Position numbers and translations under genes: made by a program. This document shows, in pieces, positions 31,794-43,833 of a DNA stretch of 64,000 bases (position 1 is the first letter of the stretch; every line of letters begins with the position of its first letter). The stretch spans positions 9,362,001 through 9,426,000 of the forward strand of contig OZ316897.1 of assembly GCA_973895155.1 (NCBI GenBank), read 5' to 3'. Below the pieces are notes generated by a model, which was given only the letters and a program-made list of their open reading frames with translations, was not told where the DNA came from and did no database searches. The DNA is from Marsupella aquatica (lineage: Eukaryota > Marchantiophyta).

Positions 31794-32214
31794 TGTTGGG
31801 TATTTACTCTTACGTCTAGGTTAGGTATGACGTGGTTGGTACAACAACGTGGGTTGGTACAACTACGTGGTTAGGTACAACTACGTGATTAGGTACAACT
31901 ATGTGGTTAGGTACAACTACGTAATTAGGTACAACTATGTGGTTAGGTACAACTAAGTTGCACACTATATCATAAGAGGCATGTGTGCTTGGAGAGGTAG
32001 AACCAAGGCTCATTGTTATGGAGCCACTTGAGAGATAGGGAGAGCTTACACTGTGGAGACTCGGTATAGCCGACGGGCTTAGAGTTCAGTAAAGCTCTCT
32101 TGTGTGTTCTCGTGGACGTAGCCTCAAGGAGGTGAACCACGTATCTCTTGTGTCGACTATTGTGCGTTGGATGGTTCATGGGCTTGCCGTTGCGATCGTC
32201 GTCTATGCTCAACA
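31794..32214 (+). repeat. copia5 outer 5' LTR
   Basis: 421 bp, TGTTGGG...CTCAACA. It differs from the 3' LTR by one transition (ttctcgtgg versus ttcccgtgg near 32120). It contains seven or so 18-bp units of the type 'ggttaggtacaactacgt' at about 31828-31955, upstream of a TATA-like 'ctatatcataag' near 31965. Confidence 0.95.
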
Positions 32215-32215
32215 A

Positions 32216-32625
32216 TACTCTTACGTCTAGGTTAGGTATGACGTGGTTGGTACAACAACGTGGGTTGGTACAACTACGTGGTTAGGTACAACTACGTGAT
32301 TAGGTACAACTATGTGGTTAGGTACAACTACGTAATTAGGTACAACTATGTGGTTAGGTACAACTAAGTTGCACACTATATCATAAGAGGCATGTGTGCT
32401 TGGAGAGGTAGAACCAAGGCTCATTGTTATGGAGCCACTTGAGAGATAGGGAGAGCTTACACTGTGGAGACTCGGTATAGCCGACGGGCTTAGAGTTCAG
32501 TAAAGCTCTCTTGTGTGTTCCCGTGGACGTAGTCTCAAGGAGGTGAACCACGTATCTCTTGTGTCGACTATTGTGCGTTGGATGGTTCATGGGCTTGCCG
32601 TTGCGATCGTCGTCTATGCTCAACA
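32216..32625 (+). repeat. copia5 second, inner 5' LTR (11 bp short)
   Basis: A 410-bp copy that begins at LTR position 12, separated from the outer LTR by a single A. It ends CTCAACA beside the primer site. It differs from the 3' LTR by one transition (gtagtctc versus gtagcctc). Confidence 0.93.
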
Positions 32626-32627
32626 AT

Positions 32628-32639
32628 TGGTATCAGAGC
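32628..32639 (+). other. copia5 primer-binding site
   Basis: TGGTATCAGAGC, complementary to the 3' end of initiator tRNA-Met, two bases after the inner LTR. Confidence 0.95.
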
Positions 32640-33336
32640 ATGCTTGGGAGGTGACGTGTGTTCGTGACGGGATTTCATGACGGTTTTTCCAGCGTTGAGT
32701 GTTGGTGGATTTTCCAGAGTTCCGTTGCATGGAACTTGGAGTTTATGGGCTCAACGGATAGATCAGGGCAAGAGCTTTCTAACGGTGTGAAGAAATCGTT
32801 GAACGGAGCTCGTGGTGCAGAGAGATCTAAGTTTTCGTCGTTCTGGATTTTGTGAAGAAAGTTGGCAATCGACTCGGAGGGAGAAGCGTCAAGTGTTTTG
32901 ACTCAACGGAGAGATTGAGGCAAGACGATTGTTTTTGAGTCCGGGATTGGCTCTTTGATGCAAAGAGGAAGGCTAAGCAAAATCAATTACCTTGTTGGAC
33001 TTGGTGACGGCACCAAGTGCAATTGATCAACATTCGTTGTTGACAAGTGAGGTCGTAGCCATTGAAGTTGGCAATGCAGCGCACCAATCACATCGCAATT
33101 CCGACAACGGGTTGTACCCTAAACCCTAAACCCGTTATTCCCTGAGGTGGTCAAAACGGGGGAGTTTCCCAAGGTTTTACCCACCTCGACCGAAATTTGA
33201 ATAACTTTTCCGTCAAATTTCGATTTTGATTTTGGTTTTCAGTATTGGACTCCTAGCTTTGTGGGCTACGCGGCGGTGTTGAGTTTCGAGTTTTTTGAGA
33301 AGTTGTGAAAAACAACATTTTTTGTGACTTTCTCAT
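32640..33336 (+). other. copia5 untranslated leader
   Basis: About 700 bp between primer site and gag ATG without a convincing ORF. It includes repeated words such as 'caacggagag' and 'gaggcaag'. Packaging signals would be expected here but none can be recognised. Confidence 0.6.
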
Positions 33337-36300
33337 ATGAGTGATTCGGAGGAGTTTTTCGAAGACGTGGAACTTGAAGCACGAGGATCACCGCGGAGGT
33401 TTCAGGGGCAGAGAGAGGAGCAGGAGGAAGAGCACGTGACACCGATACCATCACCGGTGCGGCGTGTGGTGGAGGAAGCAGTACTACTACCAGAGCTCAC
33501 GGTAAAGAAGAAGATGGGGACTTTCAAGCTTGGGGGACCCAAGTATGAAGTGACAAAGTATGATGGGCGCTCTGACTACTTGCTATGGGAGAAGCAGGTG
33601 AAGGGAGTGCTTTATGCGTCAGGGATGGGCCAACTGCTGAGCCCTCGTGAAGACGATGTTGATGAGAAACAATGGGACCGCATGCAGGAGCAGGGAGTGT
33701 GGTGTGTTACACTCTATCTCATGCCTCCCATCATCAAGCAGTTAGGTGCACATAAGGATTGCATGTCCTTGTTTGCGGAATTGCAGAGCAAGTATCACCG
33801 CAAGGAGTTGTCGAACCGGCTCTACACTTCCTACAAACTGATGAGTTTCAGGATGAAGGAATCTGGTACGAAGTTGCAAGACCATGTGGATGCTTTCAAC
33901 GACATGGTCGTTGACTTGGAAAACCTTGGGGAGACTTTGAATGATGAGACGAAGGCTCTGCAACTTCTTAGTTCATTGCCTCCATCTTACCAGTCCCTAT
34001 CACGAGTGTTGTTGCATCGTGATAGGGATACCATTTCATACAATGACGTGGTAAGTTCTTTGCTTAGTGATGATCTTCAGCAGAAGATGCACATCACGTC
34101 ACAGCCTTCATCATCTGGTGCTGCCCTCAATGTTAACCGTGGGAGGAGTATGCAGCGACCAACTGGGGACCGTAGAACCCAGTTTAGATCTAAATCCAGA
34201 TCTAAGTCCAAGGGTAAATCCCCTCAGAGGAGGCAGGTGACATGTTGGAAGTGCAACCAAGTTGGACACTTCAAGCGAGACTGTAAGGGAAAGGCAGCGG
34301 AAACTTCATCGGCAAATGTGGCTAGGGCTGATGGAGAAGCTGATTTACTCAATGATGAGTATGTTTTATGAAGCCGGGGGTATGCCCTGTGCACGTCATC
34401 TAGGAGAGCAGATGATGTGTGGATTCTTGATTGTGCTTGCTCTTTTCATATTTGTTACATTCGTGAGTTTTTCAGTTCTTACTCTATTTCAAACGGTTCA
34501 GTTCTGATGGGAAATGATCACTCCTGTCAAATTGAGGGAATTGGGTCTGTGAAGATTCAAATGTTTGATGGCGCTGTGCGCACAGTGTCCGGAGTCAGGT
34601 ATGTACCTGGCATGCGTAAGAATCTGATTTCACTCGGTGTGTTGGATTCAAATGGTCATCAATGGAGCGTTATTGATGGTGAACTTCAAGTCAGGTCGGG
34701 AGAGACAGTGATTTTGAAGGGGAGTAGACAAAAGAATTTGTATGTGTTACAGGGCAATACTGTATGTGGAGAGGCCAATGTAACCAAGTCTCACGAGGAG
34801 ATGACTCAACTGTGGCATTCACGGCTAGGCCACATGAGTGAGAAGGGTTTGGCTATCTTACGGAAGAATGGACTCATTTCTGATTTGCAATCTTGTAAAT
34901 TAGAGTTTTGTGAGCATTGCATTCTTGGAAAGCAGCATCGTCGTGCTTTTGGTGTTGGAACTCATCGTTCCAAAGCGGTTCTTGAGTACATACATAGTGA
35001 CGTGTGGGGTCCATCCCCGACTCCCTCACACTCTGGAAAGTTGTACTATGTATCATTTATTGATGATTACTCAAGATTTGTGTGGATTTATTTCATGACG
35101 CATAAGTCTGATGTCTTGTCCATTTTTAAGAAGTGGAAGGCCCAGGTGGAGAATCAGACTGGAAACACGATCAAGTGTTTGGATACAAGGGTGAAGAGTC
35201 TGAGGTCAGACAACGGTGGGGAGTACACTTCAATGGAATTTGAAGAGTACTGTTCAGAATAGGGGATAACTCGCCATCTCACCACAGTTTATACTCCGCA
35301 GCAGAATGGTGTCGCTGAGAGGCTCAATCGGACACTGTTGGAGTGGTCACGGAGTATGTTGAGCCAATCAGGTTTACCACAAGAATTTTGGGCAGAAGCT
35401 GTCAATACCGCAGCTTATTTGGTAAATCTTTCTCCTTCTAGTGCTATCAATTTCAAAACGCCGTTTGAGATGCGCTATAAGCGGCAAGCAGACTATCATG
35501 GCTTGGTAATTTTTGGAAGTGATGCATATGCTCTCACACCAAAGCAGAATAGGACCAAGTTGGATCCTACCTCCAGGAAATGTGTTTTTCTTGGGTACCA
35601 GAGTGGTGTGAAAGCCTATAGGCTATGGGATCCTATTGCCTGTAAGCTCGTTGTCAGTAGGGATGTTTCCTTCAATGAATCCAGATTATTGAAGGAGGGG
35701 GAGAATACTCAGGTCTCCCGTACTGACAAAGGAAAATCTCCTATCCCGGATCTCGTTGAGGGGGAGATTGGTTATGAGGTGCATGACCGGAGAGAAGGAG
35801 TTGCTCCAATTATGGAGCTGGTTCCTATGCCAGAGGAACCAGAGGAGTTTGTTGATGCTGGTGAGCAACAAGTGGATGCTGTTGAGCTTCAAATTGTACC
35901 AGCACACGCAGATCAACCGGAGTCATCGGCTAGAAGAACATCTGGTCGCACTGTACGCGCTCCATCAAGGTATGGACAGTGGGTTGATTCATCTCAACTG
36001 CAAGAGGATGATTTTACAGCTGATGATGAGGGTGATGTGTTAATTTTGGAAGAAGGAGAACCTTCTTCATTTCATGAGGCAAGTGCTTCAAAAGAGAAGC
36101 AGAAGTGGACTGCAGCAATGCAAACGGAGATGCAGTCACTAAAGGACAACAAAACTTGGGAGCTTGTTAAGCTGCCTAAGGGTCAGCAAGTGGTGGACAG
36201 CAAGTGGATTTACAAGCTGAAGGATAATTCCATAGGAGGTGGATCGAAGGTCTACAAGGCTAGATTGGTAGCAAAGGGATTCACACAAGAGAAAGGTGTG

Positions 36301-37644
36301 GATTACAATGAGGTCTTCTCACCAGTTGCTAAGTACTCTACAATACGACTATTGTGTGTACTTGTTGTAATGTTTGGTCTGCTCCTAGATCAGATGGATG
36401 TTGTCACAGCTTTCCTCTATGGCACATTGGAAGAGGTGATCTTCATGAGACAACCGCTAGGTTTTGTGAAGAGAGGACAGGAGGAATTGGTTTGCAGATT
36501 GCTGAAATCCTTGTATGGGTTGAAGCAGTCACCAAGACAGTGGAACAAGCGGTTTGACGATTGGATTCGGTCACAAGGTTTTCACAGAAGTGTATTTGAC
36601 CCTTGTGTGTATTTGAAACCGGTGAAGAATGTTGTCTTTGGGTTCATTATTTTAGTACTTTATGTGGATGACATGCTAATTGCAGCCAAGGATAGGTCTG
36701 AGATTGTTAAGCTCAAGGCACTGCTTAGTGCAGAGTTTAAGATGAAGGACTTAGGGCCAGCTAAGAGGATTTTGGGTATGGAGATCACTAGGGACTTGGA
36801 GGCTGGCAAGCTATGGTTGACGCAGAGCAGTTATGCGAGGAAGGTAATTGCAAGGTTCAACATGGAGAATAGCAAGCCAGTAAGTACCCCGTTGGCTCCA
36901 CACTTCAAGTTATCATCAGCGTTCTGTCCTACGGATGACACAGAGAAGGGGTTGATGTCAAAGGTTCCATATGACAAGGCAGTGGGGAGTCTCATGTATT
37001 TGATGACTTGCACTAGACCTGATCTTGCCATGGCTATGGGCAAGGTGAGCAGGTACATGTCGAATCCAGGGAAGGTACACTGGGAAGCAGTGAAGTGGAT
37101 TATCAGGTACTTGAAGGGTACCGTGGATCATGGTCTTTTATTTGATGCGAATGCAAAGAATGCTAGATCATTGATTGGCTATGTAGATTCTGACTATGGA
37201 CAAGATTTGGACCGAAGGAGATCAACAACAGGATACGTGTTCACACTTGGCGGTGGATGCATAAGTTGGAGGTCTACTTTGCAGAAGTGTATTGCTCAGT
37301 CTACTACAGAAGCGAAGTATGTTGCAGCTGCGGAAGCAGCAAAGGAAGCGATTTGGTTGGATAGACTTATCACTGAAATGGGATTGCCACAGGGGAATGT
37401 GAAGCTCCATTGTGATAGTCAAAGTGCGCTCCACCTTGCTGTGAACCAGGTGATGGACAGCAGAGTGAAGCACATTGACGTCAGGTACCATTTTATCAGG
37501 CAGGCTGTGTCTGATAATTTGTTTGAGCTAGTCAAGATTGATGGTAAACTCAACCCGGCTGACGCATTTACCAAAGTGATTCCTTTGGAGAGTTTCTCTA
37601 GACACCGTGACGTATTGCAGGTTTTGCAATTGCATCACAAGTAG
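33337..37644 (+). pseudogene. copia5 gag-pol polyprotein, open except for two stops
   Basis: One frame spans 1436 codons, interrupted by TGA at 34369 and TAG at 35260. Gag (33337-34371) includes the CWKCNQVGHFKRDC zinc knuckle near residue 306. After the TGA comes protease with WILDCACSFHICY, where the active site reads DCA instead of DSG/DSA. Then follow the integrase finger (LWHSRLGHMSEKG, CEHCILGK), the core (YIHSDVWGP, LRSDNGGEYTS, and TPQQNGVAERLNR after the TAG), RT (LYVDDMLIAAKD) and RNase H (STTEAKYVA). The frame ends at TAG 37642, about 190 bp before the 3' LTR. As it stands the element could not make full-length polyprotein without suppression of both stops. Confidence 0.93.
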
Positions 37645-37819
37645 AGTTTTCTTAAACATTCATTGTAATTACTGATATATGCTCTTCCTCATTCCTATGT
37701 ATTAGGCTACGGCTTAGTTCTGGTTTGCTCTAGTTAGAGAGGGAAACCGGTTTGGTTTCTGTCCAGAACTTCCCGCTGAGGGATCATATACATTGGCAGT
37801 ATTACTCTCCCCTAGACCA

Positions 37820-37835
37820 GAGTCAAGGGGAAGAT
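37820..37835 (+). other. copia5 polypurine tract
   Basis: The purine-rich agagtcaaggggaaga lies immediately before the 3' LTR and fits the second-strand primer. Confidence 0.75.
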
Positions 37836-38256
37836 TGTTGGGTATTTACTCTTACGTCTAGGTTAGGTATGACGTGGTTGGTACAACAACGTGGGTTGGT
37901 ACAACTACGTGGTTAGGTACAACTACGTGATTAGGTACAACTATGTGGTTAGGTACAACTACGTAATTAGGTACAACTATGTGGTTAGGTACAACTAAGT
38001 TGCACACTATATCATAAGAGGCATGTGTGCTTGGAGAGGTAGAACCAAGGCTCATTGTTATGGAGCCACTTGAGAGATAGGGAGAGCTTACACTGTGGAG
38101 ACTCGGTATAGCCGACGGGCTTAGAGTTCAGTAAAGCTCTCTTGTGTGTTCCCGTGGACGTAGCCTCAAGGAGGTGAACCACGTATCTCTTGTGTCGACT
38201 ATTGTGCGTTGGATGGTTCATGGGCTTGCCGTTGCGATCGTCGTCTATGCTCAACA
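37836..38256 (+). repeat. copia5 3' LTR
   Basis: 421 bp, TG...CA, essentially identical to the two 5' copies and followed directly by TACAA. Confidence 0.95.
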
Positions 38257-38964
38257 TACAAATCAGTACCAGCTTGTTTAATAAACAAGCAAGGAGCTAT
38301 GTCCTCATTTATGAAGTTGAGGGTCAGCATTTTGGCTTTGAACTGTTTATACCATATTCGGCCGCTCTGTTTCAGGCCATTTGATCGGGCATTTGATAGA
38401 ACTTAGAACTTGGACAACATAAGCACTTTGTTCTTTCTTTCTCTTTGCAAGTGTCTATATTTACAGGTTGGTAGTAGATCGATGACATTCATTGGGGGCA
38501 TGCATCATATTGTCCTATCTTTGGACTGAAGGTCCTTCTGCTGTCTAGAATCTGTGCTCGGTGGGCGCCTTTTGCTGCATCATTGGCTGATGTTCAGCCG
38601 TAGGCCGTCTACGGTCGACTGTAGGCCGTTCTAGGCCGGCAGTAGGCCGTTTAAAACCTTTTGTTATATTGCTCCCTATAAGGCTATTATGGACTGTAGG
38701 TCCATTGTGAAGGAGATTTCCTTTTACTTCCTCAATTGGGATTATTTGCCTTATTCTAGATAGTAGATCTGGTGTCATATAATTGTCTTTCTCCCCCTGA
38801 ATATGAAAAACCACTCTTTTTATTAACTCCGGGGGTGCCTTCATGTATATTTCTGTGTCCAGAATCCTGTACAGGTATGTAGTGACCATGTCCATAAGGT
38901 ACGTAGTCAATTTGTGGAATAACGCTAACGCAATCAAATATCTGTAAGTAATTGAGTCAATCAC
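38257..38964 (-). pseudogene. copia4 RT, N-terminal half
   Basis: 38545-38964 begins with RT fingers (SITYRYLIALALFHKL, MDMVTTYLYRILDTEIYMKA, PPELIKRV). It then runs into an unusual Pro/Thr/Arg stretch made of repeated 'ggccgt' words. Text at 38257-38400 (LKQSGRIWYKQFKAKM, NEDIAPCLFIKQAG) is the next RT block and leads across copia5 to the YVND at 31793. Confidence 0.8.
38580..38660. repeat. Short GC-rich tandem words in copia4 RT
   Basis: Variants of 'gtaggccgt' recur about five times in 80 bp, giving RPT-type tripeptides in the minus frame. This is not typical of RT and marks an internal expansion. Confidence 0.55.
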
Positions 38965-39282
38965 TGGGGAATAGGTAAGGTTGTAGTCTCATCCATAAAT
39001 CTGTGTATAGCCCTTTGTGACCAACCTAGCTTTATAACGGACTACTTCTCCTTGCGCATTCTTGTTTCTAACAATGTGAATTTATATCCAGTGAGGTTTG
39101 TGTTTGGTTGTGTTGGGATTACCGAACCAAATACTTGTCTTTTAATCAGAGAATCCAATTCAGAGGTAATTTTCCTCCCATTTTGGCCAATCATCTCTTT
39201 TCTGGGCTTCAAGTACTGTAAGTGGGTTAGGCTTTTCCTCTATAATTTCTTGGGAAATTAAGAATGCAAATTGGTCGTTCAT

Positions 39283-39932
39283 TTATGTGTTCTCCCGGGG
39301 CCAAGTCTTTCCTGTGTACATGTAATGAATTGAAATTTTGTCATTGTCCATATCTAGTGCAGGGTTGGTATTTGTTGTTACCCCAGTAGTTACCATGTGT
39401 TTCTGTCTTGGGCGGACATCTTTAGCTCCAGGTGCACGTCCCCTCTTAGCTTTTGGGGCCACATCCATAGCCCTACTCTCAGTCAAGGGGAGACAAGCAG
39501 GGACAATTGCAGCCTCATTTTGTGATTGAGTTACTGTTGCTGCATCATAAAAAACATCAGGTAGCCACTCCACCGTCTGTGTCAGGTGAAGGATGTGTTT
39601 TACTTCCTTATCAGCTAGTTTAGTCCTTGGGTCATTCTGGAAGATTTTCTGTGTTTTCCATTGCAGTTGTATTGCCTTTGCTGAGTTAGTTGAGTGCTGC
39701 TTGGCATCCAGTCTAGTAAGTATTTCTTCAAAAAAATGGCAATCGGTAAATCTGGCTTTAAAAATGTCTCCCGTTGTGGGTTCCAAGAACCGAATGATGG
39801 ACGGAGAGTCAAAGTCAATATAGATTCCCTTTTACCGCTGTGGTCCCTTTTTTGTACGCTTGGGTCCAAGTATAGGGACGAGGACCTGGCATCCGAATGT
39901 GCGTAAGTGTGATATATCTGGTGGTAAACCAA
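39283..39932 (-). pseudogene. copia4 integrase C-terminus and linker
   Basis: Overlapping frames (39615-39932, 39283-39786) give FKARFTDCHFFEEILTRLDA and a Lys/Pro-rich linker, matching the copia2 block at 23182-23622. A frameshift lies near 39780. Confidence 0.75.
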
Positions 39933-40014
39933 ATGCTAATTGATGAGAGGTTTGGGAATTATATGCCGAAGGTCTATATTTGAGTAACAATGCAACGTGT
40001 AAGATAATGTGTCC

Positions 40015-40551
40015 CTAGGCTGATGTGGGGAGTTGTGTTTGCATGAGCATAGGTCTGGCTATCATCTGTAATCTTTTGATTAGGGATTCAACAATCCCAT
40101 TTTGAAAGTGTACATAAGGCACTGGGTATTGTGTATCAATTCCCATTGTTAAGCAGAAGTTGTTAAATATTTTAGATGTGAATTCCCCAACGTTATCCAC
40201 TCGGAGTATTTTGATAAGGTTCTCTAGAAACTGAGCTTTTAGTTTAATAATATGTGCTAGTAGCCGAGGGAAGACTAGGTTCCGTGTAGAGAGGAGTGAA
40301 ACCTGAGACCATTTAGATGAGGAGTCTATTATGGCCAAGAAGAAACAAAAGGGGCCACTTGGTGGATCAATTGGGCCGCACACATTGGCATTGAGTTGTT
40401 CTAGAAAGTTCAGGATGGCATGGATCGTTTTGGGTATTGATGGGCGGGTTATTAGCTCTCCTTGTGAACATGCCAAGCATGGTTCTTTTATTGAGGAGGG
40501 TCTTACTCCTGGTGGGATACCAATGGTATTATGTTGGATTTTATGGTACAT
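40015..40551 (-). pseudogene. copia4 integrase core
   Basis: One open frame of 178 codons has CLACSQGELITRPS (finger remnants), LEQLNANVCGPIDPPSGPF, LRVDNVGEFTSKIFNNF and HFQNGIVESLIKRLQM. The first catalytic Asp is Asn here (LNANVCGP instead of HADVCGP); the second Asp and the Glu are present. Confidence 0.82.
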
Positions 40552-40704
40552 TCTAGTACCGGGGTGACCCAGTCTCTTATGCCAAGTTATTGTAAGGTTT
40601 TATGTTTTGGCTTCACTATAGTATGTGTATATTTGTGTGACATATAGGCCTGGTGGATAAGTAGGAAGTACAATTTCTCTTATTTTCATTCCCTCAGCCG
40701 TCTA

Positions 40705-41152
40705 TTATAATATTTGTAGGGCTTCTCTCTTGTTGTTTAAGCTGGTGTGTATATGTAGTTGATTAGCCCTGATGTCCTGGAAACTTATTAAGTTTCGGGT
40801 AGCAGTTGGTGCAAATATTGCTGACTGGATTTTAATTGCAGTTCCTTTGGTTAATATTACTATTGCTGGGCCATAGCCCTGTCCTATTTGTTTTTGTCCA
40901 GTGATTGTAGTCATAGTCCTATATGAGGGTTTGATTTCTTTAAAATATTTGGGATCTTTCAAGATTGAATGTGTTGTCCCATTGTCTACAATCCAGTTTA
41001 TTGGGTAGTCTATATATCAGGGTGTTTTCTTGTGTAACAATGTGTGACTTAGGTGAAATGTGATCATGAGTGTACTTGGTAAGGTCCTCATTTATCTCTA
41101 GAAAGTTTCCTTGCGGATCAGGTTTGGAATTGTTTAGGCTGTTTTCATACAC
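40705..41152 (-). pseudogene. copia4 protease
   Basis: Frames 40705-40962 and 40940-41152 carry the retropepsin region. It is recognised by SAIFAPTATRNLISFQDIRA and by GQKQIGQGYGPA, as in copia2. The catalytic Asp region near 40980-41000 is broken between frames. Confidence 0.7.
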
Positions 41153-41844
41153 TCAAACTAAATGTCCTTGACCTCGGGCAAATTGATTTTGGCCTCTGCC
41201 CATCGGTCGTCCTTGACTCCCCCTGAAGGTACCACGCCTTCTATTCCAACCTTGTCTTCTCTGGTTTGTATTGTTGTTAAACAGAGCTTCTGGTTTCTGA
41301 GTGCTTGGCAAAGTACCTGAGGGTCTAGTTTTAGCATTTTCCAAAAGCACGATTTGATGCCTTTCGGCCAAAAGCATGTGTGCTATAAGTTCTGAATATT
41401 TAGTAAAATTCATATTTTTGTACTGTGCATCCAGAACTAAGTCAGTTGGGTGGAAGGTCAACAATGTTCTCTCGATTTGTTCTGCATCATCGATAGCCGC
41501 ATACAGATAATTGGGAGGTTATCCAAAATAGCTCATAGTTTGCCACTGTTGTATGATCTTGTACTCTTAAGTTGATCCAATCATGATGGGCAACTGGTAA
41601 TGATATGGTCCTCAAGTGATCGAATCTCAGCTTTAGCTCATCCCATAAAACCCTGGGTTTATATTGATTCATATATTGCATCTTTAGAGGTTCCATCCAG
41701 TGATGCCGGATTAAAATTAGTGCTTTGGCCTTATCTTGTAATGTAGGTCCAGTGTTAGGAACCATAAACTGCCAAGGACCATGTAAGGTAATTGGCACCA
41801 TCTATTGCCAATGCTTGAAAATGTAAATTTTCTATGGTATTCAT
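41153..41844 (-). pseudogene. copia4 gag
   Basis: The probable start codon is at 41844 (MNTIENLHFQALAID...). Frame changes near 41770 and 41480. Recognisable blocks are MQYMNQYKPRVLWDELKLRF, WINLRVQDHTTVANY and YKNMNFTKYSELIAHMLL, then an Arg/Gly-rich tail (GRGQNQFARGQ) without a clear knuckle. Confidence 0.78.
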
Positions 41845-42428
41845 CTCATCTAGCAGTCTTTGCCTGTTTATTTCAGGATATGCAAATTACGGAGTGTGCA
41901 ATTTTGTATAGATTTTGCAAGTGCAGGAATGGAATTGTTATTGAGTTGGTAAGCCAACAATAGGCAAAATTGATTCAGATTGTGGAGATGGATTCAGATT
42001 AACTGTCTATTAGATTGTAAGATTTCCTCTTTCATCTTTCCAATTATGGAGGAGATGAGCGTTTAATTTGACTATAAATTATTCTTCATTGATTATATTT
42101 GTTGACGTTATGAATGGGTTATGGCCTTCCTTGGTGAATCTTGTTGCATATCATTTCCTTGCAAGTTGATTTAGTTGATTGTCCAATTTTCTTTTGCATA
42201 TCCAATTCTCATCTCCGATTTCTACACTCAGGCTGTTGCCTACTTCCTCGAGTAAACATTGTATCTAAATTGTGTCAAAATCCTCGCCTTCAAATTTGGG
42301 ATAGAAATCCTGTTCCGATTTGGATGCGATCCTACTAATGCAAATTGTATAGTAAGAGGTCCAGACTATAACACTTGGGCAAAACTGTTTTCTTGCTCAA
42401 TCTGGTGAGATCAATCGTGTTGATAACG
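41845..42428 (-). other. copia4 leader and primer-binding site
   Basis: Non-coding leader. At its right end the minus strand reads CGTTATCAACACG (42416-42428) next to the LTR, the same core as in copia2. Confidence 0.6.
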
Positions 42429-42599
42429 TGTTACGCAAGAAGTAAGAATCCATAGTGGAGTTCAATCTCCAATTGTAGATTAATCTCCCATTACCCCATT
42501 GGGACTTATATTCTTTGGGGTTACAAGTGTGGTAGTTATTGTAACTACCCTAAGTCCCTAACTAGGGTTTAATGTTAACGTAACCCTTGGGTTTCAACA
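42429..42599 (-). repeat. copia4 5' LTR (171 bp)
   Basis: On the minus strand it runs TGTTGAAACCC...GCGTAACA, with TG...CA ends. It is bordered inside by the primer site and outside by copia3 protease sequence. No partner LTR remains. Confidence 0.65.
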
Positions 42600-43833
42600 T
42601 TTCCTTTATAATTGGACCCATAGGGGTGTTTGCAACCAGATGAATTATTTCCTAGGTATTTGAGTGGCCAGTTTGTACGTGAGTCCATTGGCGCATATAT
42701 CATGGAAACTTAATAAGTTTCTTGTTGCCCTAGGGGCATATATAGCGGAGTCTATACGTATGATTGTGCCCTGGGGTAATATCAAAGATGTCAGGCCATA
42801 TCCTTCCTCTATCTGACTTGGACCATTAATGGTCGTTATGGATGATCTCTGAGAAGGGGTTATGCTATGGAAAAGATTGATTCTGGTCTCTAAGGATAGA
42901 GTGTGTCATCCCGCTATCTACGATGCATGTACTTGGGTGGTCTAAAGATGGTAACAAAGAGTCTTGCGTTACTAAATGGGTTTCAGGGTTCATAGTTTGG
43001 TCTACAAGGTCTTGGAAAATATGTGGCAATTCTAAGAGTGTTCCATGCATGTGTTTCCTTTGAATCATTTTGGTTTTGCTTCCTTTTGCGGGAATTCTAA
43101 TAAAGATCCCTAAGATATTTAGGGATTCTACAGCTATTGGTACGTGGGGTGGTTATTCATGCCGCACTTAGCGCATGATTGTCTAGATGAGGTACCATAT
43201 TGGCCTTAGTTTGTACGGTTGTTGCATTGGAACCAGGGTTGGAACTTTTGTCCACCGTTGCCTCTAGGGAATCTACCCCAGAATCTTGGTTGGTTTCGAC
43301 CTTGGAATGATCTTCTATATCCTTGTTGAGGTCTATGGTTGAAAAAACTCCCCTTGTTGGGGCGATGTTTGCGGCGCCCTAGCGGGATGTTGATACTTGA
43401 TCAACAACGTTCGCATGGGTTTCTTGTGATTGGTTTGGGATAGTCAAAGTGCCGGGTGGACACTTTCTAGAGTTAAATTGTAACAAAAGTTCTTGCTATT
43501 TTTCAGCGACTAATAGGTGGGATCGATATTCATTTTGAGTATTGAGCAAATTTCAGGTTGCAATATTGTGTGGCCAGGACGAGGTTGGAAGAGTGGAAAG
43601 TGGATAGTGTCTTTTCTAAGAGATCGCTATTGGTTACGGGTGCGTTGCATAGGGTAAGGGTTGAGGTTATCCTAAAGAGTTTGTTATTGTATGATGCTAC
43701 GCTGGTAAAGTCTTGCACTCAAAGGTTAAGCCATTCCTGGCGTGTTCTCGGTAACGCCACCAATTTTTGGTGGTCGAAGCGGGTTAGAAGTGCTTGCCAT
43801 AGCCCACGAGGTGAGTTTAAGTGTAGGTATTGC
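42600..43833 (-). pseudogene. copia3, left part: protease and gag
   Basis: This is the downstream half of the copia element that gypsy2 split. The gag text RVQDFTSVASYNNKLFRIT-like appears at 43530-43718. A zinc-knuckle/RGG-type region lies near 43140-43390, and protease with CIVDSGMTHSILRDQNQ (catalytic DSG) at 42865-43068. It is cut at 42600 by the copia4 5' LTR, in the block that equals 24440-24460 of copia2. Stops are scattered. The remainder (integrase, RT, RNase H, 3' LTR) is absent from the window. Confidence 0.82.

Larger units (their letters stand above)
31794..38256 (+). mobile_element. Young Copia retrotransposon 'copia5' with duplicated 5' LTR
   Basis: It is flanked by exact TACAA target duplications (31789-31793 and 38257-38261) inside copia4 RT. 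The structure is LTR, near-complete second LTR, primer site, gag-pol, polypurine tract, LTR. The outer LTRs are both 421 bp and differ by one base by eye, so insertion was recent. A single gag-pol frame is interrupted by only two stop codons. Confidence 0.95.
30490..42599 (-). mobile_element. Copia element 'copia4' interrupted by a MITE and by copia5
   Basis: From right to left: 5' LTR, primer site, gag, protease, integrase, linker, RT (split by copia5 at 31794-38256) and RNase H (with a 304-bp MITE between RT and RNase H). The 3' LTR is missing; the element ends inside the post-RNase H tail near 30490. It interrupts copia3 at 42600. Its 5' LTR (171 bp) has TG...CA ends. It has frameshifts in every domain and a YVND in place of YVDD. 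Confidence 0.85.

Noticed and set aside
31816-32013. Minus-strand ORF with VVVPNHVVVPNH repeats (also at 32227 and 37858)
   Set aside because: It is the translated antisense of the 18-bp minisatellite in the copia5 LTR.
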